Shown: positions 1 through 15,339 of the stretch, one piece after another
Layout: every line of letters starts with the position of its first letter
Numbering within the stretch: position 1 is the first letter of the stretch
Source of the DNA: Osmia lignaria lignaria
Taxonomy: Eukaryota > Arthropoda > Insecta > Hymenoptera > Megachilidae
NCBI RefSeq assembly: GCF_051020975.1
Contig: NC_135036.1
Coordinates: forward strand, 1,178,001-1,242,000
Direction: 5' to 3'
Length of the DNA stretch: 64,000 nucleotides
Program-made: the position numbers and the translations under genes
Notes under the pieces: generated by a model
What the model was told of the DNA's origin: nothing
Database searches by the model: none
What the model saw: the letters and a program-made list of their open reading frames with translations, nothing else

Positions 1-411
1 TATAGTGCGAATGATATTGTTATTAAATGAACATTGATCTGTGGGAATGAATCAGTATATTACATTATATCGAATGTAGATATAGTACAAGTGATGGTGT
101 TATTAAACGTACATTGATCTGTGGGTAGTAATCAGTATATTACATTATATCTAATGTAGATATGATAATAATAATATTGTTATTAATTGTATATTACATA
201 TCTGATGTAGATATAGTACTAATGATATTAACATTAAATGTACATTGATCTGTGGGAATGAATCAGTATATTACATTATACCTCATGTAGATATAGTGCT
301 AATGATATTGTTATTAAATGAACATTGATCTGTGGGAATGAATCAGTATATTACATTATATCGAATGTAGACATAGTCCTAATGATATTGTTATTAAGTG
401 TACATTGATCT

Positions 412-1204
412 GTGTAAATGAATCAGTATATTACATTATATCGAATGTACATATAGTACTAATGATATTGGTATTATATGTACATTGTTCTGTTGGAATG
501 ATTCTGTACATGACATTATATCTATTGTAGATATAGTAATAATGGTGTTGTTATTAAATGTACATTGATCTGTGGGAATGAATCAGTATAATACATTACA
601 TCGAATGTAGATATAGTACTAATGATATTGTTATTCAATCTACATTACATATCTAATGTAGGTATAGTACTAATGATATTGGTATTATATGTACATTGAT
701 CTGTGGGAATGAATCAGTATATTACATTATATCGAAGGTACATATAGTACTAATGATATTGGTATTATATGTACATTGTTCTGTTGGAATGAATCTGTAC
801 ATGACATTATATCTATTGTAGATATAGTAATAATGGTATTGTTATTAAATGTACATTGATCTGTGGGAATGAATCAGTATAATACATTATATCGAATGTA
901 GATATAGTACTAATGATATTGTTATTCAATCTACATTACATATCTAATGTAGGTATAGTACTAATGATATTGGTATTATATGTACATTGATCTGTGGGAA
1001 CGAATCAGTATATTACATTATATCGAATGTACATATAGTACTAATGATATTGGTATTATATGTACACTGATCTGTTGGAATGAATCAGTATATTACATTA
1101 TATCGAATGTAGATATAGTACTAATGATATGGTTATTCAATCTACATTACATATCTAATGTAGGTATAGTACTAATGATATTGGTATTATATGTACATTG
1201 ATCT
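412..1204 (+). repeat. 291-bp tandem higher-order repeat, two copies plus a shortened third
   Basis: A four-monomer unit (3x80 + 51 = 291 bp) repeats directly. The diagnostic TACATTGTTCTGTTGG segment at 481 recurs at 772, and its TACACTGATCTGTTGG variant is at 1063, both steps being 291 bp. The last step, between the GATCTGTGGGAACGAATC segments at 990 and 1201, is 211 bp, i.e. one 80-bp monomer fewer. Outer edges are approximate. Confidence 0.75.
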
Positions 1205-1715
1205 GTGGGAACGAATCAGTATATTACATTATACCTCATGTAGATATAGCGCTAATGATATTGTTATTAAATGAACATTGGTCTGTGGGAATGAATCAGT
1301 ATATTACATTATAACGAATGTAGATATAGTACTAATGATATTGGTATTAAATGTACATTGGTCTGTGGGAAGGAATCCGTATATCACATTATACCTAATG
1401 TAGATATGGTAATAACGATATTGTTTTTAAATGTACATTGATCTGTGTGAATGAAGCAGTATATTACATTATACCTCACGTAGATATTTTGCTAATGATA
1501 TTGTTAATAAATGTACATTGATCTGTGGGAATGAATCAGTATATTACATTATACCTAATGTAGATATAGTAATAATGATATTGTTATTAAATGTACATTG
1601 ATCTGTGGGAATGAATCAGTATATTACATTATATCTAATGTAGATATGATAATAATAATATTGTCATTAATTGTATATTACATATCTAATGTAGATATAG
1701 TACTAATGATATTAA

Positions 1716-3716
1716 CATTAAATGTACATTGATCTGTGGGAATGAATCAGTATATTACATTATATCGAATGTAGATATAGTGCTAATGATATTGTTATTA
1801 AATGAACATTGATCTGTGGGAATGAATCAGTATATTACATTATATCGAATGTAGATATAGTACAAGTGATGGTGTTATTAAATGTACATTGATCTGTGGG
1901 TAGTAATCAGTATATTACATTATATCTAATGTAGATATGATAATAATAATATTGTTATTAATTGTATATTACATATCTAATGTAGATATAGTACTAATGA
2001 TATTAACATTAAATGTACATTGAACTGTGGGAATGAATCAGTATATTACATTATACCTCATGTAGATATAGTGCGAATGATATTGTTATTAAATGAACAT
2101 TGATCTGTGGGAATGAATCAGTATATTACATTATATCGAATGTAGATATAGTCCCAATGATATTGTTATTAAGTGTACATTGATCTGTGGGAATGAATCA
2201 GTATATTACATTATATCGAATGCACATATAGTACTAATGATATTGGTATTATATGTACATTGTTCTGTTGGAATGAATCTGTACATGACATTATATCTAT
2301 TGTAGATATAGTAATAATGGTATTGTTATTAAATGTACATTGATCTGTGGGAATGATACAGTATAATACATTATATCGAATGTAGATATAGTGCTAATGA
2401 TGTTGTTATTAAATGTACATTGATCTGTGGGTAGTAATCAGTATATCACATTATATCTAATGTAGATACGATAATACTAATATTGTTATTAATTGCATAT
2501 TACATATCTAATGTAGATATAGTACTAATGATATTAACATTAAATGTACATTGATCTGTGGGAATGAATCAGTATATTACATTATACCTCATGTAGATAC
2601 AGTTCTAATGATATTGTTATTAAATGTACATTGATCTGTGGGAATGAATCAGTCTATTACATTATATCGAATGTAGATATAGTACCAATGATATTGTTAT
2701 TAAATGAACATTGATCTGTGGGAATGAATCAGTATATTACATTATATCGAATGTAGATATAGTACTAATGATATTGTTATTAAATCTACATTACATATCT
2801 AATGTATGTATAGTACTAATGATATTGTTATTAAATGTGCATTGATCTGTGGGAACGAATCAGTATATTACATTATATCTAATGTAGATATATTACTAAT
2901 GATATTGTTATTAAATGTACATTGATCTGTGGGAATCAATCAGTATATTACATTTTATCGAATGTAGATATAGTACCAATGATATTGTTATTAAATGTAC
3001 ATTGATCTCTGGCAATGAATCAGTATATTACATTATATCGAATGTAGATATAGTACAAGTGATGGTGTTATTAAATGTACATTGATCTGTGGGTAGTAAT
3101 CAGTATATTACATTATATCTAATGTAGATATGATAATAATAATATTGTTATTAATTGTATATTACATATCTAATGTAGGTATAGTACTAATGATATTGAT
3201 ATTATATGTACATTGATCTGTAGGAATGAATCAGAATATTACATTATATCGAATGTAGATATAGTACCAATGATATTGTTATTAAATGTACATTGATCTG
3301 TGGGAATGAATCAGTATATTACATTATACCTCATGTAGATATAGTGCTAATGATATTGTTATTAAATGAACATTGATCTGTGGGAATGAATCAGGATATT
3401 ACATTATATCGAATGTAGTTATAGTCCCAATGGTATTGTTATTAAGTGTACATTGATCTGTGGGAATGAATCAGTATATTACATTATATCGAATGTAGAT
3501 ATAGTACTAACGATATTGTTATTAAATCTACATTACATATCTAATGTAGGTATAGTACTAATGATATTGTTATTAAATGTGCATTGATCTGTGGGAGCGA
3601 ATCAGTATATTACATTATATCTAATGTAGATATATTACTAATGATATTGTTATTAAATGTACATTGATCTGTGGGAATGAATCAGTATATTACATTATAT
3701 CGAATGTAGATATAGT
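1716..3716 (+). repeat. Duplicated satellite block A, copy 1 (partner 11015-13015)
   Basis: A 2.0-kb run of many monomers is repeated 9,299 bp further on in the same order. It shares private variants such as TGCACATATAG (2221), GATACAGTATAATAC (2346), GATACGATAATACTAAT (2465), CTCTGGCAATG (3007) and GTGGGAGCGAATC (3592). I noticed one difference (TGAACTGTGG at 2031 against TGATCTGTGG). The match starts near 1716 and stops near 3716, where the two copies take up different monomers. Confidence 0.88.
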
Positions 3717-3719
3717 GCT

Positions 3720-4810
3720 AATGATGTTGTTACTAAATGTGCATTGATCTGTGGGTAGTCGTCAGTATATTACATTATAACTAATGTAGATATGATAATA
3801 ATAATATTGTTATTAATTGTGTATTACATATCTAACGTAGATATAGTACTAATGATATTAACATTAAATGTACATTGATCTGTGGGAATGAATCAGTATA
3901 TTACATTATATCGAATGTAGATATAGTGCTAATGATGTTGTTATTAAATGTACATTGATCTGTGTGTAGTAACCAGTATATTACATTATATCTAATGTAG
4001 ATATGATAATAATAATATTGTTATTAATTGTATATTACATATCTAACGTAGATATAGTCCTAATGATATTAACATTAAATGTACATTGATCTGTGGGAAT
4101 GAAGCAGTATATTACATTATATCTCAGGCAGATATTTTGCTAATGATATTGTTATTAAATGAACATTGATCTGTGGGAATGAATCAGTATATTACATTAT
4201 ATCGAATGTAGATATAGTGACAATGCTATTGTTATTAAGTGTACATTGATCTGTGGGAATGAATCAGTATATTACATTATATCGAAGGTACATATAGTAC
4301 TAATGATATTGGTATTAAATGTACATTGATCTGTGGGAAGGAATCCGCATATCACATTATACCTAATGTAGATATGGTAATAACGATATTGTTTTTAAAT
4401 GTACATTGATCTGTGTGAATGAAGCAGTATATTACATTTTATTTCAGGCAGATATTTTGCTAATGATATTGTTATTAAATGAACATTGATCTGTGGGAAT
4501 GAATCAGTATATTACATTATACCTAATGTAGATATAGTAATAATGATATTGTTATTAAATGTACATTGATCTGTGGAAATGAATCAGTATATTACATTAT
4601 ATCGAATGTAGATATAGTGCTAATGATGTTGTTACTAAATGTGCATTGATCTGTGGGTAGTCGTCAGTATATTACATTATAACTAATGTAGATATGATAA
4701 TAATAATATTGTTATTAATTGTGTATTACATATCTAACGTAGATATAGTACTAATGATATTAACATTAAATGTACATTGATCTGTGGGAATGAATCAGTA
4801 TATTACATTA
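3720..4810 (+). repeat. Duplicated satellite block B, split and re-ordered in its second copy
   Basis: Bases 3720-4200 match 13790-14270 (offset 10,070). Bases 4201-4810 match 13369-13978 (offset 9,168). The two halves therefore lie in the opposite order in the second location and overlap there. Shared rare variants include GTGGGTAGTCGTCAG, GTGACAATGCTATTG, CGAAGGTACATATAG and the GGAAGGAATCCG unit. Small differences are visible (for example CCGCATATC at 4345 against CCGCGTATC at 13513). Confidence 0.8.
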
Positions 4811-5946
4811 TACCTCATGTAGATATAGTGCTAATGATATTGTTATTAAATGAACGTTGATCTGTGGGAATGAATCAGTATATTACATTATATCGAATGT
4901 AGATATAGTACTAATGATATTGTTATTAAATCTACATTACATATCTAATGTAGGTATAGTACTAATGATATTGTTATTAAATGTGCATTGATCTGTGGGA
5001 ACGAATCAGTATATTACATTACATCTAATGTAGATATATTTCTAATGATATTGTTATTAAATGTACAAATAATCTGTGGGAATGAATCAGTATATTACAT
5101 TTTATCGAATGTAGATATAGTACCAATGATATTGTTATTAAATGTACATTGATCTGTGGGAATGAATCAGTATATTACATTATATCGAATGTAGATATAG
5201 TACTAATGATATTGGTATTATATGTACATTGTTCTGTTGGAATGAATCTGTACATGACATTATATCTATTGTAGATATAGTAATAATGGTATTGTTATTA
5301 AATGTACATTGATCTGTGGGAATGAATCAGTATAATACATTATATCGAATGTAGATATAGTACTAATGATGTTGTTATTCAATCTACATTACATATCTAA
5401 TGTAGGTATAGTACTAATGATATTGGTATTATATGTACATTGATCTGTGGGAACGAATCAGTATATTACATTATATCGAATGTACATATAGTACTAATGA
5501 TATTGGTATTATATGTACACTGATCTGTTGGAATGAATCTGTACATGACATTATATCTATTGTAGATATAGTAATAATGATATTGTTATTAAATGTACAT
5601 TGATCTGTGGGAATGAATCAGTATAATACATTATATCGAATGTAGATATAGTACTAATGATATTGTTATTCAATCTACATTACATATCTAATGTAGGTAT
5701 AGTACTAATGATATTGTTATTAAATGTGCATTGATCTGTGGGAACGAATCAGTATATTACATTATATCTAATGTAGATATATTTCTAATGATATTGTTAT
5801 TAAATGTACAAATAATCTGTGGGAATGAATCAGTATATTACATTTTATCGAATGTAGATATAGTACCAATGATATTGTTATTAAATGTACATTGATCTGT
5901 GGGAATGAATCAGTATATTACATTATATCGAATGTAGATATAGTAC
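4560..5946 (+). repeat. Duplicated satellite block C, copy 1 (partner 15340-16728)
   Basis: Matches 15340-16728. The offset is 10,780 before and 10,782 after a 2-bp length difference in an ACATTATAACTAATG segment (about 4675-4685). Shared rare variants include AAATGAACGTTGATC (4851), AAATGTACAAATAATC (5063) and TGTACACTGATCTG (5514). Two or three substitutions were noticed. The match ends at 5946, also the start of block D. Confidence 0.8.
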
Positions 5947-7450
5947 GAATGATATTGTTATTAAATGTACATTGATCTGTGGGAATGAATCAGTATATAA
6001 CATTATATCGAATGTAGATATAGTACTAATGATATTGTTATTAAATCTACATTACATATCTAATTTAGATATAGTACTAATGATATTGGTATTAAATGTA
6101 CATTGATCTGTGGGAATGAATTAGTATATTTCATTATATCGAATGTAGATATAGTACTACTGATATTGGTGTTATATGTACATTGATCTGTTGGAATGAA
6201 TCTGTACATGACATTATATCGAATGTAGATATAGTACTAATGATATTGTTATTAAATGTACATTGATCTGTGGGAATGAATCAGTATATTACATTATATC
6301 GAATTTAGATATAGTACCAATGATATTGTTATTAAATGTACATTGATCTGTGGGAACGAATCAGTATATTACATTATATCGAATGTACATATAGTACTAA
6401 TGATATTGGTATTATATGTACATTGATCTGTTGGAATGAATCTGTACATGACATTATATCTATTGTAGATATAGTAATAATGATATTGTTATTAAATGTA
6501 CATTGATCTGTGGGAATGAATCAGTATATTACATTATATCGAATGTAGATATAGTGCTAATGATGTTGTTATTAAATGTACATTGATCTGTGGGTAGTAA
6601 TCAGTATATCACATTATATCTAATGTAGAAACGATAATAATAATATTGTTATTAATTGTATATTACATATCTAATGTAGATATAGTACTAATGATATTAA
6701 CGTTAAATGTACATTGATCTGTGGGAATGAATCAGTATATTACATTATATCGAATGTAGATATAGTGCTAATGATGTTGTTATTAAATGCACATTGATCT
6801 GTGGGTAATAATCAGTATATCACATTATATCGAATGTAGATATAGTACCAATGATATTGGTAATATATGTACATTGATCTGTGGGAATGAATCAGTATAT
6901 TACATTATACCTCATGTAGATATAGTGCTAATGATATTGTTATTAAATGTACATTGATCTGTGGGAATGAATCAGTATATAACATTATATCGAATGTAGA
7001 TATAGTACTAATGATATTGTTATTAAATCTACATTACATATCTAATTTAGATATAGTACTAATGATATTGGTATTAAATGTACATTGATCTGTGGGAATG
7101 AATCAGTCTATTACATTATATCTAATGTAGATATGGTAATAATAATATTGTTATTAATTATACATTACATATCTAATGTAGATATAGTACTAATGATATT
7201 GGTATTATATGTACATTGATCTCTGGGAACGAATAAGTATGTTACATTATATCGAATGTAGATATAGTACTACTGATATTGGTGTTATATGTACATTGAT
7301 CTGTTGGAATGAATCTGTACATGACATTATATCTATTGTAGATATAGTAATAATGGTACTGTTATTAAGTGTACATTGTTCTGTGGGAATGAATCAGTAT
7401 ATTACATTATATCTCAGGCAGATATTTTGCTAATGATATTGTTATTAAAT
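5947..7450 (+). repeat. Duplicated satellite block D, copy 1 (partners 17231-18734 and 25148-25961)
   Basis: The 1.5-kb block matches 17231-18734 at offset 11,284. Its first 814 bp (5947-6760) also match 25148-25961 at offset 19,201, ending exactly where the retrotransposon is inserted. Diagnostic variants are GAATTAGTATATTTC (6118), TGTAGAAACGATAATAA (6624), ATTAACGTTAAATG (6697) and GAATAAGTATGTTAC (7231). A shorter part (about 6404-7097) recurs in the 3,128-bp higher-order repeat. Confidence 0.85.
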
Positions 7451-10400
7451 GTACATTGATCTGTGGGAATGAATCAGTATATTACATTATACCTCATGTA
7501 GATATAGTGCTAATGATATTGTTATTAAATGAACATTGATCTGTGGGAATGAATCAGTGTATTACATTATATCGAATGTAGATATAGTGCTAATGATGTT
7601 GTTATAAAATGTACACTGATCTGTGTGTAGTAACCAGGATATTACATTATATCTAATGTAGATATGATAATAATAATATTGTTATTAATTGTATATTACA
7701 TATCTAATGTAGATATAGTACTAATGATATTGGCATTAAATATACTTTGATCTGTGGGAATGAATCAGTATATTACATTATATCGAATGTAGATATAGTA
7801 CTACTGATATTGGTGTTATATGTACATTGATCTGTTGGAATGAATCTGTACATGACATTATATCGAATGTAGATATAGTACTAATGATATTGTTATTAAA
7901 TGTACATTGATCTGTGGGAATGAATCAGTCTATTACATTATATCGAATGTAGATATAGTACCAATGATATTGTTATTAAATGTACATTGATCTGTGGGAA
8001 TGAATCAGTATATTACATTATATCGAATGTAGATATAGTACTACTGATATTGGTGTTATATGTACATTGATCTGTTGGAATGAATCTGTACATGACATTA
8101 TATCGAATGTAGATATAGTACTAATGATATTGTTATTAAATCTACATTACATATCTAATGTAGGTATAGTACTAATGATATTGGTATTATATGTACATTG
8201 ATCTGTGGGAATGAATCAGTATATTACATTATACCTCATGTAGATATAGCGCTAATGATATTGTTATTAAATGAACATTGGTCTGTGGGAATGAATCAGT
8301 ATATTACATTATAGCGAATGTAGATATAGTACTAATGATATTGGTATTAAATGTACATTGATCTGTGGGAAGGAATCCGTATATCACATTATACCTAATG
8401 TAGATATGGTAATAACGATATTGTTTTTAAATGTACATTGATCTGTGTGAATGAAGCAGTATATTACATTATACCTCATGTAGATATTTTGCTAATGATA
8501 TTGTTATTAAATGTACATTGATCTGTGGGTAATAATCAGTATATCACATTATATCTAATGTAGGTATGATAATAATAATATTGTTATTAATTGTATATTA
8601 CATATCTAATGTAGATATAGTACTAATGATATTGGCATTAAATATACTTTGATCTGTGGGAATGAATCAGTATATTACATTATATCGAATGTAGATTTAG
8701 TGCTAATGATGTTGTTACTAAATGTACAATGATCTGTGGGTAGTAGTCAGTATATTACATTATAACTAATGTAGATATGATAATAATAATATTTTTATTA
8801 ATTGTATATTACATATCTAATGTAGATATAGTACTAATGATATTGACATTAAATGTACTTTGATCTGTGGGAATGAATCAGTATATTACATTATATCTAA
8901 TGTAGATATATTACTAATGATATTGTTATTAAATGTACATTGATCTGTGGGAATGAATCAGTATATTACATTATACCTCATGTAGATATAGTGCTAATGA
9001 TATTGTTATTAAATGAACATTGATCTGTGGGAATGAATCAGTATATTACATTATATCGAATGTAGATATAGTACGAATGATATTGTTATTAAATCTACAT
9101 TACATATCTAATGTAGGTATAGTACTAATGATATTGGTATTATATGTACATTGATCTGTGGGAATGAATCAGTATAATACATTATACCTCATGTAGATAT
9201 AGTGCTAATGATATTGTTATAAAATGTACATTGATCTGTGGGAATGAATCAGTATATAACATTATATCGAATGTAGATATAGTACTAATGATATTGTTAT
9301 TAAATCTATGTTACATATCTAATGTAGGTATAGTACTAATGATATTGTTATTAAATGTGCATTGATCTGTGGGAACGAATCAGTATATTACATTATATCG
9401 AATGTAGATATAGTACTAATGATATTGTTATTTAATGTACATCGATCTGTGGGAATGAATCAGTCTATTACATTATATCTAATGTAGTTATGGTAATAAT
9501 AATATTGTTATTAATTGTACATTACATATCTAATGTAGATGTAGTACTAATGATATTGGTGTTATATGTACATTGATCTGTTGGAATGAATCTGTACATG
9601 ACATTATATCTATTGTAGATATAGTAATAATGATATTGTTATTAAATGTACATTGATCTGTGGGAATGAATCAGTATATTACATTATATCGAATGTAGAT
9701 ATAGTGCTAATGATGTTGTTATTAAATGTACATTGATCTGTGTGTAGAAACCAGTGTATTACATTATATCTAATGTAGATATGATAATAATAATATTGTT
9801 ATTAATTGTATATTACATATCTAATGTAGATATAGTACTACTGATATTGGCATTAAATGTACATTGATCTGTGGGAATGAATCAGTCTATTACATTATAT
9901 CGAATGTAGATATAGTACCAATGATATTGTTATTAAATGTACATTGATCTGTGGGAATGAACCAGTATATTAAATTATATCGAATGTAGATATAGTACTA
10001 ATGATATTGTTATTAAAACTACATTACGTATCTAATGTAGGTATGCTACTAATGATATTGTTATTAAATGTACATTGATCTGTGGGAATGAATCAGTCTA
10101 TTACATTATATCTAATGTAGATATGGTAATAATAATATTGTTATTAACTGTACATTACATATCTAATGTAGATATAGTACTAATGATATTGGCATTAAAT
10201 ATACTTTGATCTGTGGGAATGAATCAGTATATTACATTATATCGAATGTAGATATAGTACTAATGATATTGGTACTATATGTACATTGATCTGTGGGAAC
10301 GAATCAGTATATTACATTATATCGAATGTACATATAGTAATAATGATATTGGTATTATATGTACATTGATCTGTTGGAATGAATCTGTACATGACATTAT

Positions 10401-11014
10401 ATCTATTGTAGATAGACTAATAATGATATTGTTATTAAATGTACATTGATCTGTGGGAATGAATCAGTATATTACATTATATCGAATGTAGATATAGTGC
10501 TAATGATGTTGTTCTTAAATGTACATTGATCTGTGGGTAGTAGTGAGTATATTATATTATATCTAATGTAGATATGGTACTAATGATATTGTTATTAAAT
10601 GTACATTGATCTGTGGGAATGAATCAGTGTATTACATTATACCGAATGTAGATATAGTGCTAATGATGTTGTTATTAAATGTACATTGATCTGTGTGTAG
10701 TAACCAGTATATTTCATTATATCTAATGTAGATATGATAATAATAATATTGTTATTAATTGTATATTACATATCTAATGTAGATATAGTACTAATGATAT
10801 TGGCATTAAATATACTTTGATCTGTGGGAATGAATCAGTATATTACATTATATCGAATGTAGATATAATACGAATGATATTGTTATTAAATCTACATTAC
10901 ATATCTAATGTAGGTATAGTACTAATGATATTGGTGTTATATGTACATTGATCTGTTGGAATGAATCTATACATGACATTATATCTATTGTAGATATAGT
11001 AATAATGATATTGT

Positions 11015-13015
11015 TATTAAATGTACATTGATCTGTGGGAATGAATCAGTATATTACATTATATCGAATGTAGATATAGTGCTAATGATATTGTTATTAA
11101 ATGAACATTGATCTGTGGGAATGAATCAGTATATTACATTATATCGAATGTAGATATAGTACAAGTGATGGTGTTATTAAATGTACATTGATCTGTGGGT
11201 AGTAATCAGTATATTACATTATATCTAATGTAGATATGATAATAATAATATTGTTATTAATTGTATATTACATATCTAATGTAGATATAGTACTAATGAT
11301 ATTAACATTAAATGTACATTGATCTGTGGGAATGAATCAGTATATTACATTATACCTCATGTAGATATAGTGCGAATGATATTGTTATTAAATGAACATT
11401 GATCTGTGGGAATGAATCAGTATATTACATTATATCGAATGTAGATATAGTCCCAATGATATTGTTATTAAGTGTACATTGATCTGTGGGAATGAATCAG
11501 TATATTACATTATATCGAATGCACATATAGTACTAATGATATTGGTATTATATGTACATTGTTCTGTTGGAATGAATCTGTACATGACATTATATCTATT
11601 GTAGATATAGTAATAATGGTATTGTTATTAAATGTACATTGATCTGTGGGAATGATACAGTATAATACATTATATCGAATGTAGATATAGTGCTAATGAT
11701 GTTGTTATTAAATGTACATTGATCTGTGGGTAGTAATCAGTATATCACATTATATCTAATGTAGATACGATAATACTAATATTGTTATTAATTGCATATT
11801 ACATATCTAATGTAGATATAGTACTAATGATATTAACATTAAATGTACATTGATCTGTGGGAATGAATCAGTATATTACATTATACCTCATGTAGATACA
11901 GTTCTAATGATATTGTTATTAAATGTACATTGATCTGTGGGAATGAATCAGTCTATTACATTATATCGAATGTAGATATAGTACCAATGATATTGTTATT
12001 AAATGAACATTGATCTGTGGGAATGAATCAGTATATTACATTATATCGAATGTAGATATAGTACTAATGATATTGTTATTAAATCTACATTACATATCTA
12101 ATGTATGTATAGTACTAATGATATTGTTATTAAATGTGCATTGATCTGTGGGAACGAATCAGTATATTACATTATATCTAATGTAGATATATTACTAATG
12201 ATATTGTTATTAAATGTACATTGATCTGTGGGAATCAATCAGTATATTACATTTTATCGAATGTAGATATAGTACCAATGATATTGTTATTAAATGTACA
12301 TTGATCTCTGGCAATGAATCAGTATATTACATTATATCGAATGTAGATATAGTACAAGTGATGGTGTTATTAAATGTACATTGATCTGTGGGTAGTAATC
12401 AGTATATTACATTATATCTAATGTAGATATGATAATAATAATATTGTTATTAATTGTATATTACATATCTAATGTAGGTATAGTACTAATGATATTGATA
12501 TTATATGTACATTGATCTGTAGGAATGAATCAGAATATTACATTATATCGAATGTAGATATAGTACCAATGATATTGTTATTAAATGTACATTGATCTGT
12601 GGGAATGAATCAGTATATTACATTATACCTCATGTAGATATAGTGCTAATGATATTGTTATTAAATGAACATTGATCTGTGGGAATGAATCAGGATATTA
12701 CATTATATCGAATGTAGTTATAGTCCCAATGGTATTGTTATTAAGTGTACATTGATCTGTGGGAATGAATCAGTATATTACATTATATCGAATGTAGATA
12801 TAGTACTAACGATATTGTTATTAAATCTACATTACATATCTAATGTAGGTATAGTACTAATGATATTGTTATTAAATGTGCATTGATCTGTGGGAGCGAA
12901 TCAGTATATTACATTATATCTAATGTAGATATATTACTAATGATATTGTTATTAAATGTACATTGATCTGTGGGAATGAATCAGTATATTACATTATATC
13001 GAATGTAGATATAGT
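11015..13015 (+). repeat. Duplicated satellite block A, copy 2 (partner 1716-3716)
   Basis: Second copy of the 2.0-kb block, offset 9,299 bp. All private monomer variants checked in copy 1 occur here in the same order. At 13016 it goes on with a TACAAGTGATGGTGTCATT monomer, whereas copy 1 goes on with a GTGCTAATGATGTTGTTAC monomer. Confidence 0.88.
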
Positions 13016-15339
13016 ACAAGTGATGGTGTCATTAAATGTACATTGATCTGTGGGAATGAATCAGTATATTACATTATATCGAATGTAGATATAGTACAAG
13101 TGATGGTGTTATTAAATGTACATTGATCTGTGGGTAGTAATCAGTATATTACATTATATCTAATGTAGATATGATAATAATAATATTGTTATTAATTGTA
13201 TATTACATATCTAATGTAGATATAGTACTAATGATATTAACATTAAATGTACATTGATCTGTGGGAATGAATCAGTATATTACATTATACCTCATGTAGA
13301 TATAGTGCTAATGATATTGTTATTAAATGAACATTGATCTGTGGGAATGAATCAGTATATTACATTATATCGAATGTAGATATAGTGACAATGCTATTGT
13401 TATTAAGTGTACATTGATCTGTGGGAATGAATCAGTATATTACATTATATCGAAGGTACATATAGTACTAATGATATTGGTATTAAATGTACATTGATCT
13501 GTGGGAAGGAATCCGCGTATCACATTATACCTAATGTAGATATGGTAATAACGATATTGTTTTTAAATGTACATTGATCTGTGTGAATGAAGCAGTATAT
13601 TACATTATATCTCAGGCAGATATTTTGCTAATGATATTGTTATTAAATGAACATTGATCTGTGGGAATGAATCAGTATATTACATTATACCTAATGTAGA
13701 TATAGTAATAATGATATTGTTATTAAATGTACATTGATCTGTGGAAATGAATCAGTATATTACATTATATCGAATGTAGATATAGTGCTAATGATGTTGT
13801 TACTAAATGTGCATTGATCTGTGGGTAGTCGTCAGTATATTACATTATAACTAATGTAGATATGATAATAATAATATTGTTATTAATTGTGTATTACATA
13901 TCTAACGTAGATATAGTACTAATGATATTAACATTAAATGTACATTGATCTGTGGGAATGAATCAGTATATTACATTATATCGAATGTAGATATAGTGCT
14001 AATGATGTTGTTATTAAATGTACATTGATCTGTGTGTAGTAACCAGTATATTACATTATATCTAATGTAGATATGATAATAATAATATTGTTATTAATTG
14101 TATATTACATATCTAACGTAGATATAGTCCTAATGATATTAACATTAAATGTACATTGATCTGTGGGAATGAAGCAGTATATTACATTATATCTCAGGCA
14201 GATATTTTGCTAATGATATTGTTATTAAATGAACATTGATCTGTGGGAATGAATCAGTATATTACATTATACCTAATGTAGATATAGTAATAATGATATT
14301 GTTATTAAATGTACATTGATCTGTGGGAATGAATCAGTATATTACATTATATCGAATGTAGATATAGTACTAACGATATTGTTATTAAATCTACATTACA
14401 TATCTAATGTAGGTATAGTACTAATGATATTGTTATTAAATGTGCATTGATCTGTGGGAACGAATCAGTATATTACATTATATCTAATGTAGATATATTA
14501 CTAATGATATTGTTATTAAATGTACATTGATCTGTGGGAATCAATCAGTATATTACATTTTATCGAATGTAGATATAGTACCAATGATATTGTTATTAAA
14601 TGTACATTGATCTGTGGGAATGAATCAGTATATTACATTATATCGAATGTAGATATAGTACAAGTGATGGTGTTATTAAATGTACATTGATCTGTGGGTA
14701 GTAATCAGTATATTACATTATATCTAATGTAGATATGATAATAATAATATTGTTATTAATTGTATATTACATATCTAATGTAGATATAGTACTAATGATA
14801 TTAACATTAAATGTACATTGATCTGTGGGAATGAATCAGTATATTACATTATACCTCATGTAGATATAGTGCTAATGATATTGTTATTAAATGAACATTG
14901 ATCTGTGGGAATGAATCAGTATATTACATTATATCGAATGTAGATATAGTGACAATGCTATTGTTATTAAGTGTACATTGATCTGTGGGAATGAATCAGT
15001 ATATTACATTATACCTCATGTAGATATAGTGCTAATGATATTGTTATTAAATGAACATTGATCTGTGGGAATGAATCAGTATATTACATTATATCGAATG
15101 TAGATATAGTACTAATGATATTGTTATTAAATCTACATTACATATCTAATGTAGGTATAGTACTAATGATATTGTTATTAAATGTGCATTGATCTGTGGG
15201 AACGAATCAGTATATTACATTATATCTAATGTAGATATATTTCTAATGATATTGTTATTAAATGTACAAATAATCTGTGGGAATGAATCAGTATATTACA
15301 TTTTATCGAATGTAGATATAGTACCAATGATATTGTTAT

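Noticed and set aside
980..1201. Open frames of 73-74 codons starting MYIDL, repeated at 980, 7209, 18493, 21171, 24875, 41111, 44181, 49135, 51361, 54489 and 57617 on the plus strand
   Set aside because: They are plain satellite sequence read across three monomers. The 80-bp period changes frame from unit to unit, there is no independent conservation, and the copies are identical only because their blocks were duplicated.
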